Positions 1 to 8,510 of a stretch of 64,000 bases of DNA are shown one piece after another (position 1 is the stretch's first letter; every line of letters starts with the position of its first letter). Where the stretch lies: contig NZ_BDBE01000038.1 in the NCBI RefSeq assembly GCF_001612825.1, positions 124,001-188,000 of the forward strand, written 5' to 3'. Source of the stretch: Nocardia caishijiensis NBRC 108228 (lineage in GTDB: Bacteria; Actinomycetota; Actinomycetes; Mycobacteriales; Mycobacteriaceae). The position numbers and the translations under genes are program-made. The notes beneath the pieces were generated by a model. That model did no database searches. It had not been told where the DNA came from and saw nothing but the letters and a program-made list of their open reading frames with translations.

Positions 1-1239
1 CCGAGCCAGTTCATCGACGGTGTGCCCGCCGAGTTCGACGCACTCGTCGCCGAGGCCACCTCCCGCGACCCCGCGAAACGGTTCGCCGACGCCAACCAGA
101 TGGCGGCCAACCTGCAATCGGTGGCGATGAGCTTGCAGCTGCCGCCGTATCGCGTTCCGGCGCCACGGGATTCGGCCGAACACCTCAGCGAGGCCTTCCG
201 CCCCGACCCGGCGGCGATGAATCCCGTGACGCCCCACCGGGAGCCGGTGTCGCCGCGCCCGGTCGCCCAGCCACAGCACACCCGGGTGGTCACCGCGCAG
301 CGGCCACGGCTCGACGATCCGGCCGATCCCGTGCACAACCCGTTCGTCCCGGCCGAAACCCATACCCGCCGTACCGGTCTGGTCTGGGTCGGCATCGTCA
401 CCGCACTCACGCTGCTGGTCGGTATCGGCGGCTGGTGGGTGGGTGTCGGCCGCTACACGGCGGTGCCACCGATCGCGGGGATGGACACCGAGCGGGCCGT
501 CGCCGTGCTGGAACAGGCCGGATTCGAGACGGTGCTGCGGCAGAAGGCGTCCGACACGATCCCGGTGGGCGGAGTGGTCGGCACCGATCCGTCGGCCGGT
601 TCGCGGGTCACCAAGAGTTCCACCATCGCGGTGCTGATCTCCAACGGCAAACCGCGCGTACCCGAGGACATCAAGCCCGGCGACCAGATCAGCGCCGTGA
701 ACGCCGCGATCCGCGACATGGGTCTGCAACCCATCGACAGCGGTGAGGCCGCCAGCACCGCACCGAAGGGTTCGCTGGCCAGGGTGGAACCGGCCCCCGG
801 CACCGTGCTGCCGATGGGCGCGCAGGTGAAGGTGTACCGCAGCAAGGGTTCGCAGCCGGTGAACGTGCCCGACGTGCGCGGCAAGACCACCGAGGAAGCC
901 AACCAGGCCCTCACCAAGGCCGGTCTCACCGTCCGCGAGGTGACGGTGCAGTACGACAAGAGCATCGAGGGCGACAAGGCGATCGGCACCGACCCCGCCG
1001 TCGGCACCACCCTGCAATCCGGCGACAGCGTCACCCTGCTGGTCTCCAACGCCGTCAAGGTCCCCAACGTGATGGGTCAGACCGTCGGCAACGCCCGCGC
1101 CAAACTGCAGCAACTCGGCCTGCGAGTAGAGGTCAAATCCCTCACCGACTCCGACAACTCCCTGGTGATCGGCCAGGTCCCCGGCATCAACACGAATGTC
1201 GAAGCAGGCACCGTCGTCTCCCTCACCGCCCTACCTTGA
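1..1239 (+). CDS. pknL: Ser/Thr protein kinase with PASTA repeats, PknL-like (C-terminal part)
   Basis: The window opens inside this gene, so its 5' end is missing. The visible 412 residues start in the last helices of a Hanks-type kinase domain (SRDPAKRFADANQM near residue 21), followed by a proline-rich juxtamembrane linker, one membrane segment at about residues 126-148, and four PASTA repeats to the C-terminus (PNVMGQTVGNARAKL is the clearest). PASTA kinases of Gram-positive bacteria sense muropeptides or lipid II outside and phosphorylate division and envelope proteins inside. The PknL assignment rests on the neighbouring DAHP synthase gene, as in Mycobacterium and Corynebacterium. The repeats themselves cannot tell PknL from PknB. 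The frame ends at a TGA but remains open for 26 further codons beyond it (see next entry). Confidence 0.88.
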   Translation, partial: PSQFIDGVPAEFDALVAEATSRDPAKRFADANQMAANLQSVAMSLQLPPYRVPAPRDSAEHLSEAFRPDPAAMNPVTPHREPVSPRPVAQPQHTRVVTAQRPRLDDPADPVHNPFVPAETHTRRTGLVWVGIVTALTLLVGIGGWWVGVGRYTAVPPIAGMDTERAVAVLEQAGFETVLRQKASDTIPVGGVVGTDPSAGSRVTKSSTIAVLISNGKPRVPEDIKPGDQISAVNAAIRDMGLQPIDSGEAASTAPKGSLARVEPAPGTVLPMGAQVKVYRSKGSQPVNVPDVRGKTTEEANQALTKAGLTVREVTVQYDKSIEGDKAIGTDPAVGTTLQSGDSVTLLVSNAVKVPNVMGQTVGNARAKLQQLGLRVEVKSLTDSDNSLVIGQVPGINTNVEAGTVVSLTALP

Positions 1240-1320
1240 AGAGATCGCGCCCCGGAGAAGGACGACAAGCCCGACAAGGACGACGACAAGGAAAAGCCCG
1301 GTCGCGGCGGTAACCGCTGA
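1240..1320 (+). other. In-frame Lys/Asp-rich extension after the pknL stop
   Basis: Directly after the TGA at 1237-1239 the same frame continues for 26 sense codons to the next TGA at 1318-1320. It encodes a strongly charged, low-complexity tail (EKDDKPDKDDDKEKP, then GRGGNR). Such a composition is typical of a protein C-terminus rather than random GC-rich DNA. It could be the former end of the kinase cut off by a nonsense change, or it could be chance. There is no separate ribosome site for it. Confidence 0.35.
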
Positions 1321-1324
1321 CCGG

Positions 1325-2227
1325 TCAGGATCCGATCTTCGGGCCGATCCAGGCGATCCGCACGGTCCTGTCCTCGAAGACCACCCGCAGGTGCAGGCGG
1401 CCCGCACCCGGTGTGAACCGCAGATGGGTGTCGAAGAGTCGAGTCACGCCGTCCAGATCCTCGAACCAGCAGAGATCGCGTCGCCCATCGTGCTCCGGGC
1501 TGACCTTCGACCGCCATCGCGGTTCGGTCGATCCGTCGGTCCGCCACTCCACCACCATCTCCTGCAGCTCTTTCAAACGCCCGAAGACCGGCTGTACCCA
1601 GCGCGGATCGAGTGCCGTGAGATGCTCGGCGACACCGGGCAGAAAGGTCAGCGCTGGAAAGAGCTCGGCGTGCCCGCTCCACAGTTGCGATCCCTCGGTG
1701 ATGGCCGCCCGGTAGCGCACCTCGTCGAACCACGCACGGTGGACCGTCAGATGCTCTGTCGCGGACAGGTGCCGGACCTCGACCACTTCCTCGCCCACCG
1801 CATCGGCCGCCTCGTCGAACCACGTCCGATCGATCGGGATCTCGGTGCGATCCCACCGGTGAGCCGTCGGCAGACTCACGGCAAGCCCGTCGTGACTGTG
1901 CGCCAGGCCGAGCCCTTCCGCCCGCGTGCCCTCGAGGTGGTACTCCACGTCGCGGTCGCGTTCCGAGACCAGTTCCGCGTACGAATACGGGGCACGATCC
2001 TGCAGCATGCGCAGGGCGCGCCACAGATCCTTGTTGCGATCGGCCCACCTGGCCATCGGATACCCGGGAGCGAGCTCGATGTGCGGCAGTTTGAGCGGAG
2101 TCACCAACGTCGCACGCGGTTGTATCGCGCGGACCGCTGTGACGAACCGGCGCATCGCGGCGGTCACTTCGTCCTCGCGCAACTCGTGCGTGCACGAATG
2201 CTCGTTGAGGCACAGCAGCACCGACAT
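1325..2227 (-). CDS. Uncharacterised third protein of the DUF262/ATPase cassette
   Basis: A 300-residue soluble protein that I cannot assign to a family. It starts 21 bases after the ATPase gene ends and is read in the same direction, so it is probably the last gene of a three-gene operon. Visible features are an N-terminal hydrophobic strand ending in LNEHSC, a conserved-looking APGYPMARWA segment near residue 55, and a C-terminal block with RLHLRVV followed by RTVRIAWIGPKI that reads as beta strands of a compact domain. There is no signal peptide or membrane segment. Its position beside an ATPase and a ParB/Srx-like protein suggests an effector or adaptor of a defence system, but that is inference only. 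Confidence 0.75.
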   Translation of the reverse strand: MSVLLCLNEHSCTHELREDEVTAAMRRFVTAVRAIQPRATLVTPLKLPHIELAPGYPMARWADRNKDLWRALRMLQDRAPYSYAELVSERDRDVEYHLEGTRAEGLGLAHSHDGLAVSLPTAHRWDRTEIPIDRTWFDEAADAVGEEVVEVRHLSATEHLTVHRAWFDEVRYRAAITEGSQLWSGHAELFPALTFLPGVAEHLTALDPRWVQPVFGRLKELQEMVVEWRTDGSTEPRWRSKVSPEHDGRRDLCWFEDLDGVTRLFDTHLRFTPGAGRLHLRVVFEDRTVRIAWIGPKIGS

Positions 2228-2248
2228 CGTTCCCCCACCGTGTTCGTG

Positions 2249-3463
2249 TCAGTCGATCAGCACATCCAGCGCATGATCCCACTCGTCGAAGAAGCCGGGC
2301 GGCCAGTTCTCGATCGAACCACTCGGCCGGACCTCGATCGGGTCCACATGCTTGACACCGACGTCGTCGGTGCGAAAGTACAACAGCTGCAAGTCTTTCG
2401 GCGTGAGAATCGCACGTTTCACCGCGATCCGCAGGCCGTTGAGAACGTGGTCGCTGTGCGATTCGACGATCAACTGCGCGCCCGAGGCAGCCGCGCGGGC
2501 GATGAGCTGTGCCATCGCCGACTGCCCACGCGGATGCAGATGAGCTTCCGGGTTCTCCAGCAGGATCAGGCTCCCCGGTCGCGCGGTGAGGCAGGCGATC
2601 ACGATCGGCAGCGCGTAGGTGAGCCCGAAACCGACATTGGTCGGTCGGTACCTGTTCGACGACGACAGGCCGCCCGTGCCCTGGCTGTAGGACAGACGCA
2701 CCGCGTCCGTGCCATCGATACCGGTGGCCTGCAGGTTCACCCCGGGGCACAGGTAGCCCAGCCAGGCCTCGGTCTGGCGCAGCAGTGTGTTCGACACCGC
2801 CTCGCTGTGCCGCAGGTCCTCGGCGACCTCGTCGTCCTGGTGGATACGCAGGTAGTTCACCGCGTGTTCGCCGCGCGCACCGAGGAAACCGTGCTGAACC
2901 GCGGTCGAGCGCAGATAGCTCACCGCTGGGTTGATCCGGTCGGCACGCAGGTACTGGAAGAACGCCGCGCGGTCGATCGTTTCGTGTGCGCGGAAATCCC
3001 GGTCGAGCTCGCGGCGCAACTTCTCGTCCCGTCCCAGCGCATCTCTGTCCAGCCGACGATCGTCGCGATCGATGAGCGAACCGAGGTCGAAATTCCGCGA
3101 GATCCGCAGGAGGTCTTCCTCGGCCGCGTACTCGGCGGACCAGAAGGCCCGTCCGCGCAGTTCGTTGTCCGGATCGTTCAGATCGCTGCGCAACTCGATC
3201 TCGATGGCCCCCGGTGTGGTCGTCCCCTTGATCCACGCCTCGTGCCGGACATCACGGCCGAGACCGAGCTCCACGAACTCGCCGTTCAGCGCGAAGGCGA
3301 ACTCGACGCCGGGCCCGAACTGCGCTTGCCGAAGCAGCGCCAATGCCTGCAACACCGTGCTCTTGCCCGAGGAGTTGAGGCCGGTCAGCAGGGTGAGTCT
3401 GCTCAGCGGGATCTCGATCTCGGCGAACGCCTTGAAGTTGCGCAGCAGAATGCTGGTCAGCAC
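2249..3463 (-). CDS. AAA (OLD/ABC-like) ATPase, DUF3696-type
   Basis: A 404-residue predicted ATPase of the SMC/OLD-like class. The N-terminus has ILLRNFKAF and a Walker A loop GLNSSGKST at residues 28-36. Near residue 300 a Walker B strand runs into ENPEAHLHP, followed near residue 328 by the switch histidine segment ESHSDHVLNGLR, the order typical of DUF3696/COG4938 ATPases. The start is a GTG three bases after the DUF262 stop, and the third gene follows 21 bases after its end, so the three are one transcription unit. Proteins of this type often power or gate nucleases in phage-defence modules. No nuclease (TOPRIM) domain is fused here, so an effector must be elsewhere, presumably a cassette partner. 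Confidence 0.85.
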   Translation of the reverse strand: MLTSILLRNFKAFAEIEIPLSRLTLLTGLNSSGKSTVLQALALLRQAQFGPGVEFAFALNGEFVELGLGRDVRHEAWIKGTTTPGAIEIELRSDLNDPDNELRGRAFWSAEYAAEEDLLRISRNFDLGSLIDRDDRRLDRDALGRDEKLRRELDRDFRAHETIDRAAFFQYLRADRINPAVSYLRSTAVQHGFLGARGEHAVNYLRIHQDDEVAEDLRHSEAVSNTLLRQTEAWLGYLCPGVNLQATGIDGTDAVRLSYSQGTGGLSSSNRYRPTNVGFGLTYALPIVIACLTARPGSLILLENPEAHLHPRGQSAMAQLIARAAASGAQLIVESHSDHVLNGLRIAVKRAILTPKDLQLLYFRTDDVGVKHVDPIEVRPSGSIENWPPGFFDEWDHALDVLID

Positions 3464-3466
3464 CTC

Positions 3467-4642
3467 TCATCCCCGATCGTAGTCGGCGAGGAGCGCGTCG
3501 ATCATCGCGAACCGGTACCGGATCGATGCCGGGTCACCCGTGCTCACCGAGATCGCCCGATCGAACCTCGGGTTGTCGCTCAACAATTTCCGGAAGCCCT
3601 TCACGAACGACCGCGGTGAGTTCTCGATTCGGCGCGCCGCTCGCGGACGAGCAGCGAAGCCGACGGCGAGAACCTCGAACAGCGCCTTGTTGACCGGGTA
3701 TCGGGCGGCATTCGACTCGTACTGCTTGCGGAATGCGTATTTTCCGAAGACGGCGAGGTTCGTGTTCATCGCCATCGTGAAGGCGGTGCGCAGTTGCGCG
3801 ACCCGCAATTCGCCCAGGTGGTTGATCCGGTGCATCGAATCCCGGAGGAACTTGTCGAAATCCTTCTCCCGGTATTCGAGCGGGTCACTGATCGAGAAGG
3901 CCAGGAACCGCAGCACCATTTCCCGATCCGCCATCCGACCCTTCGCCACCGAACCACTGGTGGCCGCGCGGAATTCAGCGGAGTCCGCGAGTTCGCCGAG
4001 CAGCGTTCGGGCCCGGCCCGGAATCAGTGCGTGTCGCAATTCCTGGGTGGTCAACGGCAACCCGCCGGTATTGAGGCGGGCGAAGATGTTGAACTTCGCT
4101 TCGTCCGGTGTGCCTTTGCGGATCAGGTGCAGCACGATCTCGGTTTCCTCGAGCCGGGTCTGCAGTCGTCCGGGCAGATCGTCGAAGCGTTTGCCGTTGA
4201 AATCCAGATAGTTCAGGCCGCGCAGTGTCAACGGGGAGAACTCCGACGACGGTGCCATGAACCGCACGATGGCAGTGAGCCGCTGAATGCCGTCGACGAT
4301 CGCCCACCGATCGACGCCGTCGTCGTCATCGGGCACCTCGGCGGCGTAGAACGCGGGCAAGGGGATCCGCAGCAGGATCGACTCGATCAGGCGGCTCTGA
4401 TTCTCCTCGCTCCAGATTCCGGCCAGCCGCTGGAAATCGGGTTGCAGGTCGATGGTTCCTCGGCGCAGACGGGAGAGCATGAGCGCCACCGTCGGGGTGC
4501 GGGTCACGACGTCGATACGCTCCGGGTCGTACGGCTCCCCGTTGGCTGTCCCGACATCCTCGCGCTCGATGTCGACCAGTTCGCCCCCGGCGCTGAGGTC
4601 GCGTGTGACCGTCGCGCGAGCGTCGACCCCGTCGTTGTCCAT
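3467..4642 (-). CDS. DUF262 (GmrSD/ParB-Srx-like) protein
   Basis: A 391-residue protein with the DUF262 signature in order: QPDFQR at 67-72, VDGIQRLTAI at 116-125 (canonical form DGQQR; here isoleucine replaces the first glutamine) and FARLNTGG at 187-194. DUF262 is a ParB/sulfiredoxin-fold domain that binds or hydrolyses nucleotides and is found in GmrSD-type restriction enzymes and other defence proteins. No C-terminal HNH/DUF1524 nuclease is visible, so it may bind or sense NTP or DNA rather than cut. The ATG at 4642 is preferred; an open frame runs further upstream but encodes a non-conserved stretch that enters the aroG 3' region. Local GC is visibly low: I counted 32 of 60 G+C at 3721-3780 against 45 of 60 at 5881-5940. 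Confidence 0.85.
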   Translation of the reverse strand: MDNDGVDARATVTRDLSAGGELVDIEREDVGTANGEPYDPERIDVVTRTPTVALMLSRLRRGTIDLQPDFQRLAGIWSEENQSRLIESILLRIPLPAFYAAEVPDDDDGVDRWAIVDGIQRLTAIVRFMAPSSEFSPLTLRGLNYLDFNGKRFDDLPGRLQTRLEETEIVLHLIRKGTPDEAKFNIFARLNTGGLPLTTQELRHALIPGRARTLLGELADSAEFRAATSGSVAKGRMADREMVLRFLAFSISDPLEYREKDFDKFLRDSMHRINHLGELRVAQLRTAFTMAMNTNLAVFGKYAFRKQYESNAARYPVNKALFEVLAVGFAARPRAARRIENSPRSFVKGFRKLLSDNPRFDRAISVSTGDPASIRYRFAMIDALLADYDRG

Positions 4643-4757
4643 CAGACTGACCACTCCCCTGTCCGCGTCGGCCGGTAGGCAACTGTACCGGGTCGCCCCG
4701 GGCTTCGCGGGCGCCACTACGTTTCGGGCGAGGCGCGAAATCAGCAGCGCCGCAGCG

Positions 4758-6143
4758 CTATCGCAGCATCTCGGCGACCAGGAAGGACAGTTCCAGGGAT
4801 TGCTGGGTGTTGAGGCGGGGGTCGCAGGCGGTTTCGTACCGACCACCGAGATCCAGATCGGAGATGTCCTGCGCCCCACCGAGGCATTCGGTGACGTTCT
4901 CGCCGGTGAGTTCGATGTGCAGGCCGCCGGGGTGGGTGCCCAGGGCGTGGTGGACCTCGAAGAAGCCCTGCACCTCGTCGACGATGCGATCGAAGTGGCG
5001 GGTCTTGAACCCGGTGGACGACTCGTGGGTGTTGCCGTGCATCGGGTCGCACTGCCAGATCACCTGGTGGCCGGTGGCCTGCACCTTCTCGATGATCGGG
5101 GGCAGCACGTCGCGCACCTTGCCGTTGCCCATCCGCGCCACCAGGGTGAGTCGACCGGGCTCGTTGTTCGGGTCGAGCCGCTCGACGTATTCGACCGCCT
5201 GGTCGGGGGTGGTGGTCGGGCCGATCTTGAGGCCGATGGGGTTGGCCAGCAACTCGGCGAAAGCGATGTGGGCACCGTCGAGCTGACGGGTGCGCTCACC
5301 GATCCACAGGAAGTGCGCGGACAGGTCGTAGAGCAGCGGTTCGCCGGTCTCGCTCTCGCTGAGCCGGAGCATCGCGCGCTCGTAGTCGAGGACGAGCGCC
5401 TCGTGCGAGGCGTAGATGCGAGCGGTCTTGAGGCTCGGGTCGTTGACCTGACAGGCCGCCATGAACCGCAGGCCCTTGTCGATCTCCTCGGCCAGGGTCT
5501 CGTAGCGCGCACCCGCGGGCGACTGGGCGACGAAGTCACGGTTCCAGTCGTGCAGGCGGTGCAGGTCGGCGGTGCCCGCGCTGGTGAGAGCGCGGACCAG
5601 GTTCATCGCGGCGCTGGCGTTGGCGTAGGCGCGGACCAGGCGCGACGGGTCGTGGCGGCGCAGCTTCTCGTCGGCGACCAGGGAGTTGATCATGTCGCCC
5701 CGGTAGGACTTCAGCCCGAGCGCGTCGACATCGGCCGATCGCGGCTTCGCGTACTGCCCCGCGATGCGGGCCACCTTCACCACCGGCATGCTCGCGCCGT
5801 AGGTGAGCACGACCGCCATCTGCAGCAGCGTGCGGATGTTGCCGCGAATGTGCGGTTCGGTGTTGTCGGCGAAGGTCTCGGCGCAGTCGCCGCCCTGCAT
5901 GAGGAACGCTTCGCCGCGCGCCACCTGCGCCAACTGGGCCTTGAGGTCCTCGACCTCGGCGGGCAGGCAGATCGGCGGCACGCTCTCGAGCACGGTGCGC
6001 ATCGTGGTGGCCTCGTCGGCGTCCCAGGACGGCTGCTGCAGGGCGGGGCGAGCCAGGGCGGCGTCCAGCCGACTGCGCAGCTCGGCAGGCAGCGGCGGCA
6101 GTTCCGGCAGGCGGTCAATCGGTACGTCGACGGTCCAGGTCAC
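4758..6143 (-). CDS. aroG: Class II 3-deoxy-7-phosphoheptulonate (DAHP) synthase
   Basis: This enzyme condenses phosphoenolpyruvate and erythrose 4-phosphate, the first step of the shikimate pathway to aromatic amino acids. The 461-residue product matches the plant/actinobacterial class II form over its whole length: LMQGGDCAETFADN near residue 85 (metal-binding Cys), the KSYRGDMIN segment, RMGNGKVRD, WQCDPMHGNT (metal His) and HIELTGENVTECLGG near the C-terminus (metal Glu). In mycobacteria this enzyme is feedback-regulated by several aromatic amino acids and forms a complex with chorismate mutase. It is preceded on the chromosome by the DUF262 cassette, which lies downstream of its stop. 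Confidence 0.96.
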   Translation of the reverse strand: MTWTVDVPIDRLPELPPLPAELRSRLDAALARPALQQPSWDADEATTMRTVLESVPPICLPAEVEDLKAQLAQVARGEAFLMQGGDCAETFADNTEPHIRGNIRTLLQMAVVLTYGASMPVVKVARIAGQYAKPRSADVDALGLKSYRGDMINSLVADEKLRRHDPSRLVRAYANASAAMNLVRALTSAGTADLHRLHDWNRDFVAQSPAGARYETLAEEIDKGLRFMAACQVNDPSLKTARIYASHEALVLDYERAMLRLSESETGEPLLYDLSAHFLWIGERTRQLDGAHIAFAELLANPIGLKIGPTTTPDQAVEYVERLDPNNEPGRLTLVARMGNGKVRDVLPPIIEKVQATGHQVIWQCDPMHGNTHESSTGFKTRHFDRIVDEVQGFFEVHHALGTHPGGLHIELTGENVTECLGGAQDISDLDLGGRYETACDPRLNTQQSLELSFLVAEMLR

Positions 6144-6325
6144 CAGTCAAGGATACGGACTCGCGGATGCCGGGGAATACCCGGCGTACCTGCGACGGGC
6201 CGGGCGGCACCCCTGCGCGCTTCGCGCGAAGTGCCCGCATAGGGTTTCACTCAATTCATCGTGGGCCCACCCGCCTCGTCGCGTCGGACGGGACGGACAC
6301 CCACCGGCACGAAGAGGCGATCTCC

Positions 6326-6823
6326 CTGCGATATTTCTACGATTCGGAATTCGTCGAGGACGGCGTGACGATCGATCTGATCTCGATCGGCGTCGTCTGC
6401 GAGGACGGACGTGAGTACTATGCCGTCTCCACCGAATTCGACGCCGGACGGGCCGGGCCGTGGGTGCGCCGCAATGTGCTGCCGAAGCTGCCACCAGTCG
6501 GTTCGCCGCTGTATCGCACCCGCGCCCAGATCCGCGACGACCTGCTCGCGTTCTTCCTGCCCCGGGCCGGGATATATCCCGAGCTGTGGGCCTGGGTCGG
6601 GGCCTACGACCATGTGGCGCTGTGCCAACTGTGGGGTGACATGACCGCCCTGCCCAAGAACATGCCGCGCTACACCAACGAACTGCGTCAGCACTGGGTG
6701 GCCCACGGCAGTCCTGAACTGCCGCCCATCCCCGACGACGCGCACGACGCCCTCGCCGATGCCCGCCACAACCTGGCCAAGTTCGAGGCCATCGAATCCC
6801 ACCGCCGCACACCGCGCCTCTGA
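6326..6823 (+). CDS. 3'-5' exoribonuclease (Rv2179c-like), probable CTG start
   Basis: A 165-residue DEDDh-fold RNase of the actinobacterial Rv2179c family, which trims 3' RNA overhangs. The catalytic acidic motif YDSEF is at residues 4-8, with ELWAWVGAYDHVALCQLWG in the middle and HDALADARHNL (the C-terminal His/Asp motif) near residue 140. The conserved N-terminus of the family begins MRYFYD. Here the codon at that place is CTG (6326-6328), with a purine-rich GAAGAGGCGA stretch 6 or more bases upstream. No ATG, GTG or TTG lies in frame close by; the nearest ATG (6167) would add 53 unrelated residues. A CTG start is therefore proposed. Confidence 0.85.
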   Translation: MRYFYDSEFVEDGVTIDLISIGVVCEDGREYYAVSTEFDAGRAGPWVRRNVLPKLPPVGSPLYRTRAQIRDDLLAFFLPRAGIYPELWAWVGAYDHVALCQLWGDMTALPKNMPRYTNELRQHWVAHGSPELPPIPDDAHDALADARHNLAKFEAIESHRRTPRL

Positions 6824-6830
6824 GATACGA

Positions 6831-6866
6831 CGAAGGCCCCGAGTCGGGAACGACTCGGGGCCTTCG
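6831..6866. terminator. Bidirectional hairpin terminator
   Basis: A perfect 16-bp GC-rich stem (6831-6846 with 6851-6866) and a GGAA tetraloop lie between the 3' ends of the exoribonuclease and qcrB, which converge. On the plus strand it is followed by TTGTT. It probably ends transcription from both sides. Confidence 0.8.
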
Positions 6867-6878
6867 TTGTTCGCGGAA

Positions 6879-8510
6879 TCAGTGACCGCTGTGGTCACCG
6901 TCGCCGGTGCGTGCCTGGTGCTCGGCGAGGGCACCGAGCATCTTGTGCTCCTCCGCCTCGTCGATCTCGGCCCAGGCCTCGCCCTCGGCGCGCGGGTCGG
7001 GGCGCAGGAAGCTACCCGTGCCCGGCTTGCCCGCCGAACCGAGGCGGTTCATCTTCTTGGGCACCGGAGCGCCCTGGTACTCCAGCGGGATGGCGTGGCC
7101 GTGTGCGTCGACCCCGCCCAGCGGCTGGTGCACCTCGATGTACTCACCGTGCGGCAGACGCTTGATCACACCGGTCTCGATGCCGTGCTCGAGCACCGCG
7201 CGGTCGCTGCGCTGCAGGCCGATGCAGAACCGGTAGGTGATGAAGTACGCCAGCGGCGGCAGCAGCAGCAGACCGATGCGGCCGATCCAGGTGGTCGCGT
7301 TCAGCGAGATGTCGAACTTCAGCGCGATGATGTCGTTGACACACGAGAGCGTGAGCACCACGTAGAACGCGATGGCCATCGCACCGATCGCCGTGCGCAC
7401 CGGCACGTCGCGCGGACGCTGCAGCAGGTTGTGGTGCGCGCTGGTGTCGCCCGTGAGGCGCTTCTCGATCCACGGGTAGGCGATCAGCAACGTGAACACC
7501 AGGCCCATGACCAGCGCGACCCAGAACGCCGCCGGGATCGTGTACCGGCCGAGGTAGAGCTCCCAGGCAGGCATCAGACGTGCCATACCGTCGGTCCACA
7601 TCATGTAGAAGTCGGGCTGCGAACCCGCCGACACCTGCGACGGGTTGTACGGACCGAGGTTCCACACCGGGTTGATCTGCAGGACACCGCCCATGATGCC
7701 GACGATGCCGAGGGTGAAGGCGAAGAACGCGCCCTGGTCGGCGGCGAACACCGGGACGATGCGGGCACCGACAACGTTCGTCTCCGTGCGGGCCGGGCCG
7801 GGGAACTGCGTGTGCTTCTGGTACCAGACCAGCGCCACGTGGGCACCGATCAGCGCCAGGATGATGCCGGGCAGCAGCAGCACGTGCGCGATGTAGAGAC
7901 GCGGGATGATGATGTCGCCGGGGAAGTCGCCGCCGAACATCAGCCAGTGCAGCCAGGTACCGACCACCGGGACACCGATGGTGATGCCGGAGAACGCGGC
8001 ACGAAGACCGGTGCCCGAGAGCAGGTCGTCGGGCAGCGAGTAGCCGAAGAAGCCTTCGAACATCGCCAGGATCAGCAGCAGCGAGCCGATCACCCAGTTC
8101 GCCTCACGCGGCTTGCGGAACGCGCCGGTGAAGAAGATACGGAACAGGTGGATGATGATCGACGCCGCGAACAGCAGTGCCGCCCAGTGGTGGATCTGGC
8201 GGACGAACAGACCACCGCGCACCTCGAAGGAGATGTTCAGCGTCGTCTCGTAGGCCCGCGACATGCCGACACCGCGCAGCGGCTGGTAGGCACCGTCGTA
8301 GACGACGTGCGCCATCGACGGGTCGAAGTACAGCGTCAGGTAGATACCCGACAGCAGCAGGATGATGAACGCGTAGAGCGCGATCTCACCCAGCAGGAAC
8401 GACCAGTGGGTCGGGAAGACCTTGTTGATCGAGCGCTTCACGAACGCGGCGGCGCGATACCGCTCGTCCATCTCGTCGGCCTGGTTGGCCATGATTGTTC
8501 CGACACTCAT
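6879..8510 (-). CDS. qcrB: Cytochrome bc1 complex cytochrome b subunit
   Basis: The 543-residue membrane subunit oxidises menaquinol and passes electrons to the Rieske protein and, through two b-type hemes, across the membrane. Many hydrophobic helices are visible. Paired heme-ligand histidines occur in RQIHHWAALLFA and IIHLFRIF (helix B) and in LHWLMFGG and IAHVLLLP (helix D). The quinol-site motif appears as PDFYMMW, the actinobacterial variant of PEWY. As in other Actinobacteria it has a long hydrophilic C-terminal extension. It is the last gene of ctaE-qcrC-qcrA-qcrB, and its ATG overlaps the qcrA stop by four bases (ATGA). This subunit is the target of imidazopyridine-type inhibitors in mycobacteria. 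Confidence 0.97.
   Translation of the reverse strand: MSVGTIMANQADEMDERYRAAAFVKRSINKVFPTHWSFLLGEIALYAFIILLLSGIYLTLYFDPSMAHVVYDGAYQPLRGVGMSRAYETTLNISFEVRGGLFVRQIHHWAALLFAASIIIHLFRIFFTGAFRKPREANWVIGSLLLILAMFEGFFGYSLPDDLLSGTGLRAAFSGITIGVPVVGTWLHWLMFGGDFPGDIIIPRLYIAHVLLLPGIILALIGAHVALVWYQKHTQFPGPARTETNVVGARIVPVFAADQGAFFAFTLGIVGIMGGVLQINPVWNLGPYNPSQVSAGSQPDFYMMWTDGMARLMPAWELYLGRYTIPAAFWVALVMGLVFTLLIAYPWIEKRLTGDTSAHHNLLQRPRDVPVRTAIGAMAIAFYVVLTLSCVNDIIALKFDISLNATTWIGRIGLLLLPPLAYFITYRFCIGLQRSDRAVLEHGIETGVIKRLPHGEYIEVHQPLGGVDAHGHAIPLEYQGAPVPKKMNRLGSAGKPGTGSFLRPDPRAEGEAWAEIDEAEEHKMLGALAEHQARTGDGDHSGH

Noticed and set aside
1077..3619. Long open frames antisense to or overlapping the DUF262 cassette
   Set aside because: Their products are Arg/Gly/Ala-rich with no domain; they are mirror frames of high-GC coding DNA, and the cassette proteins explain the region.
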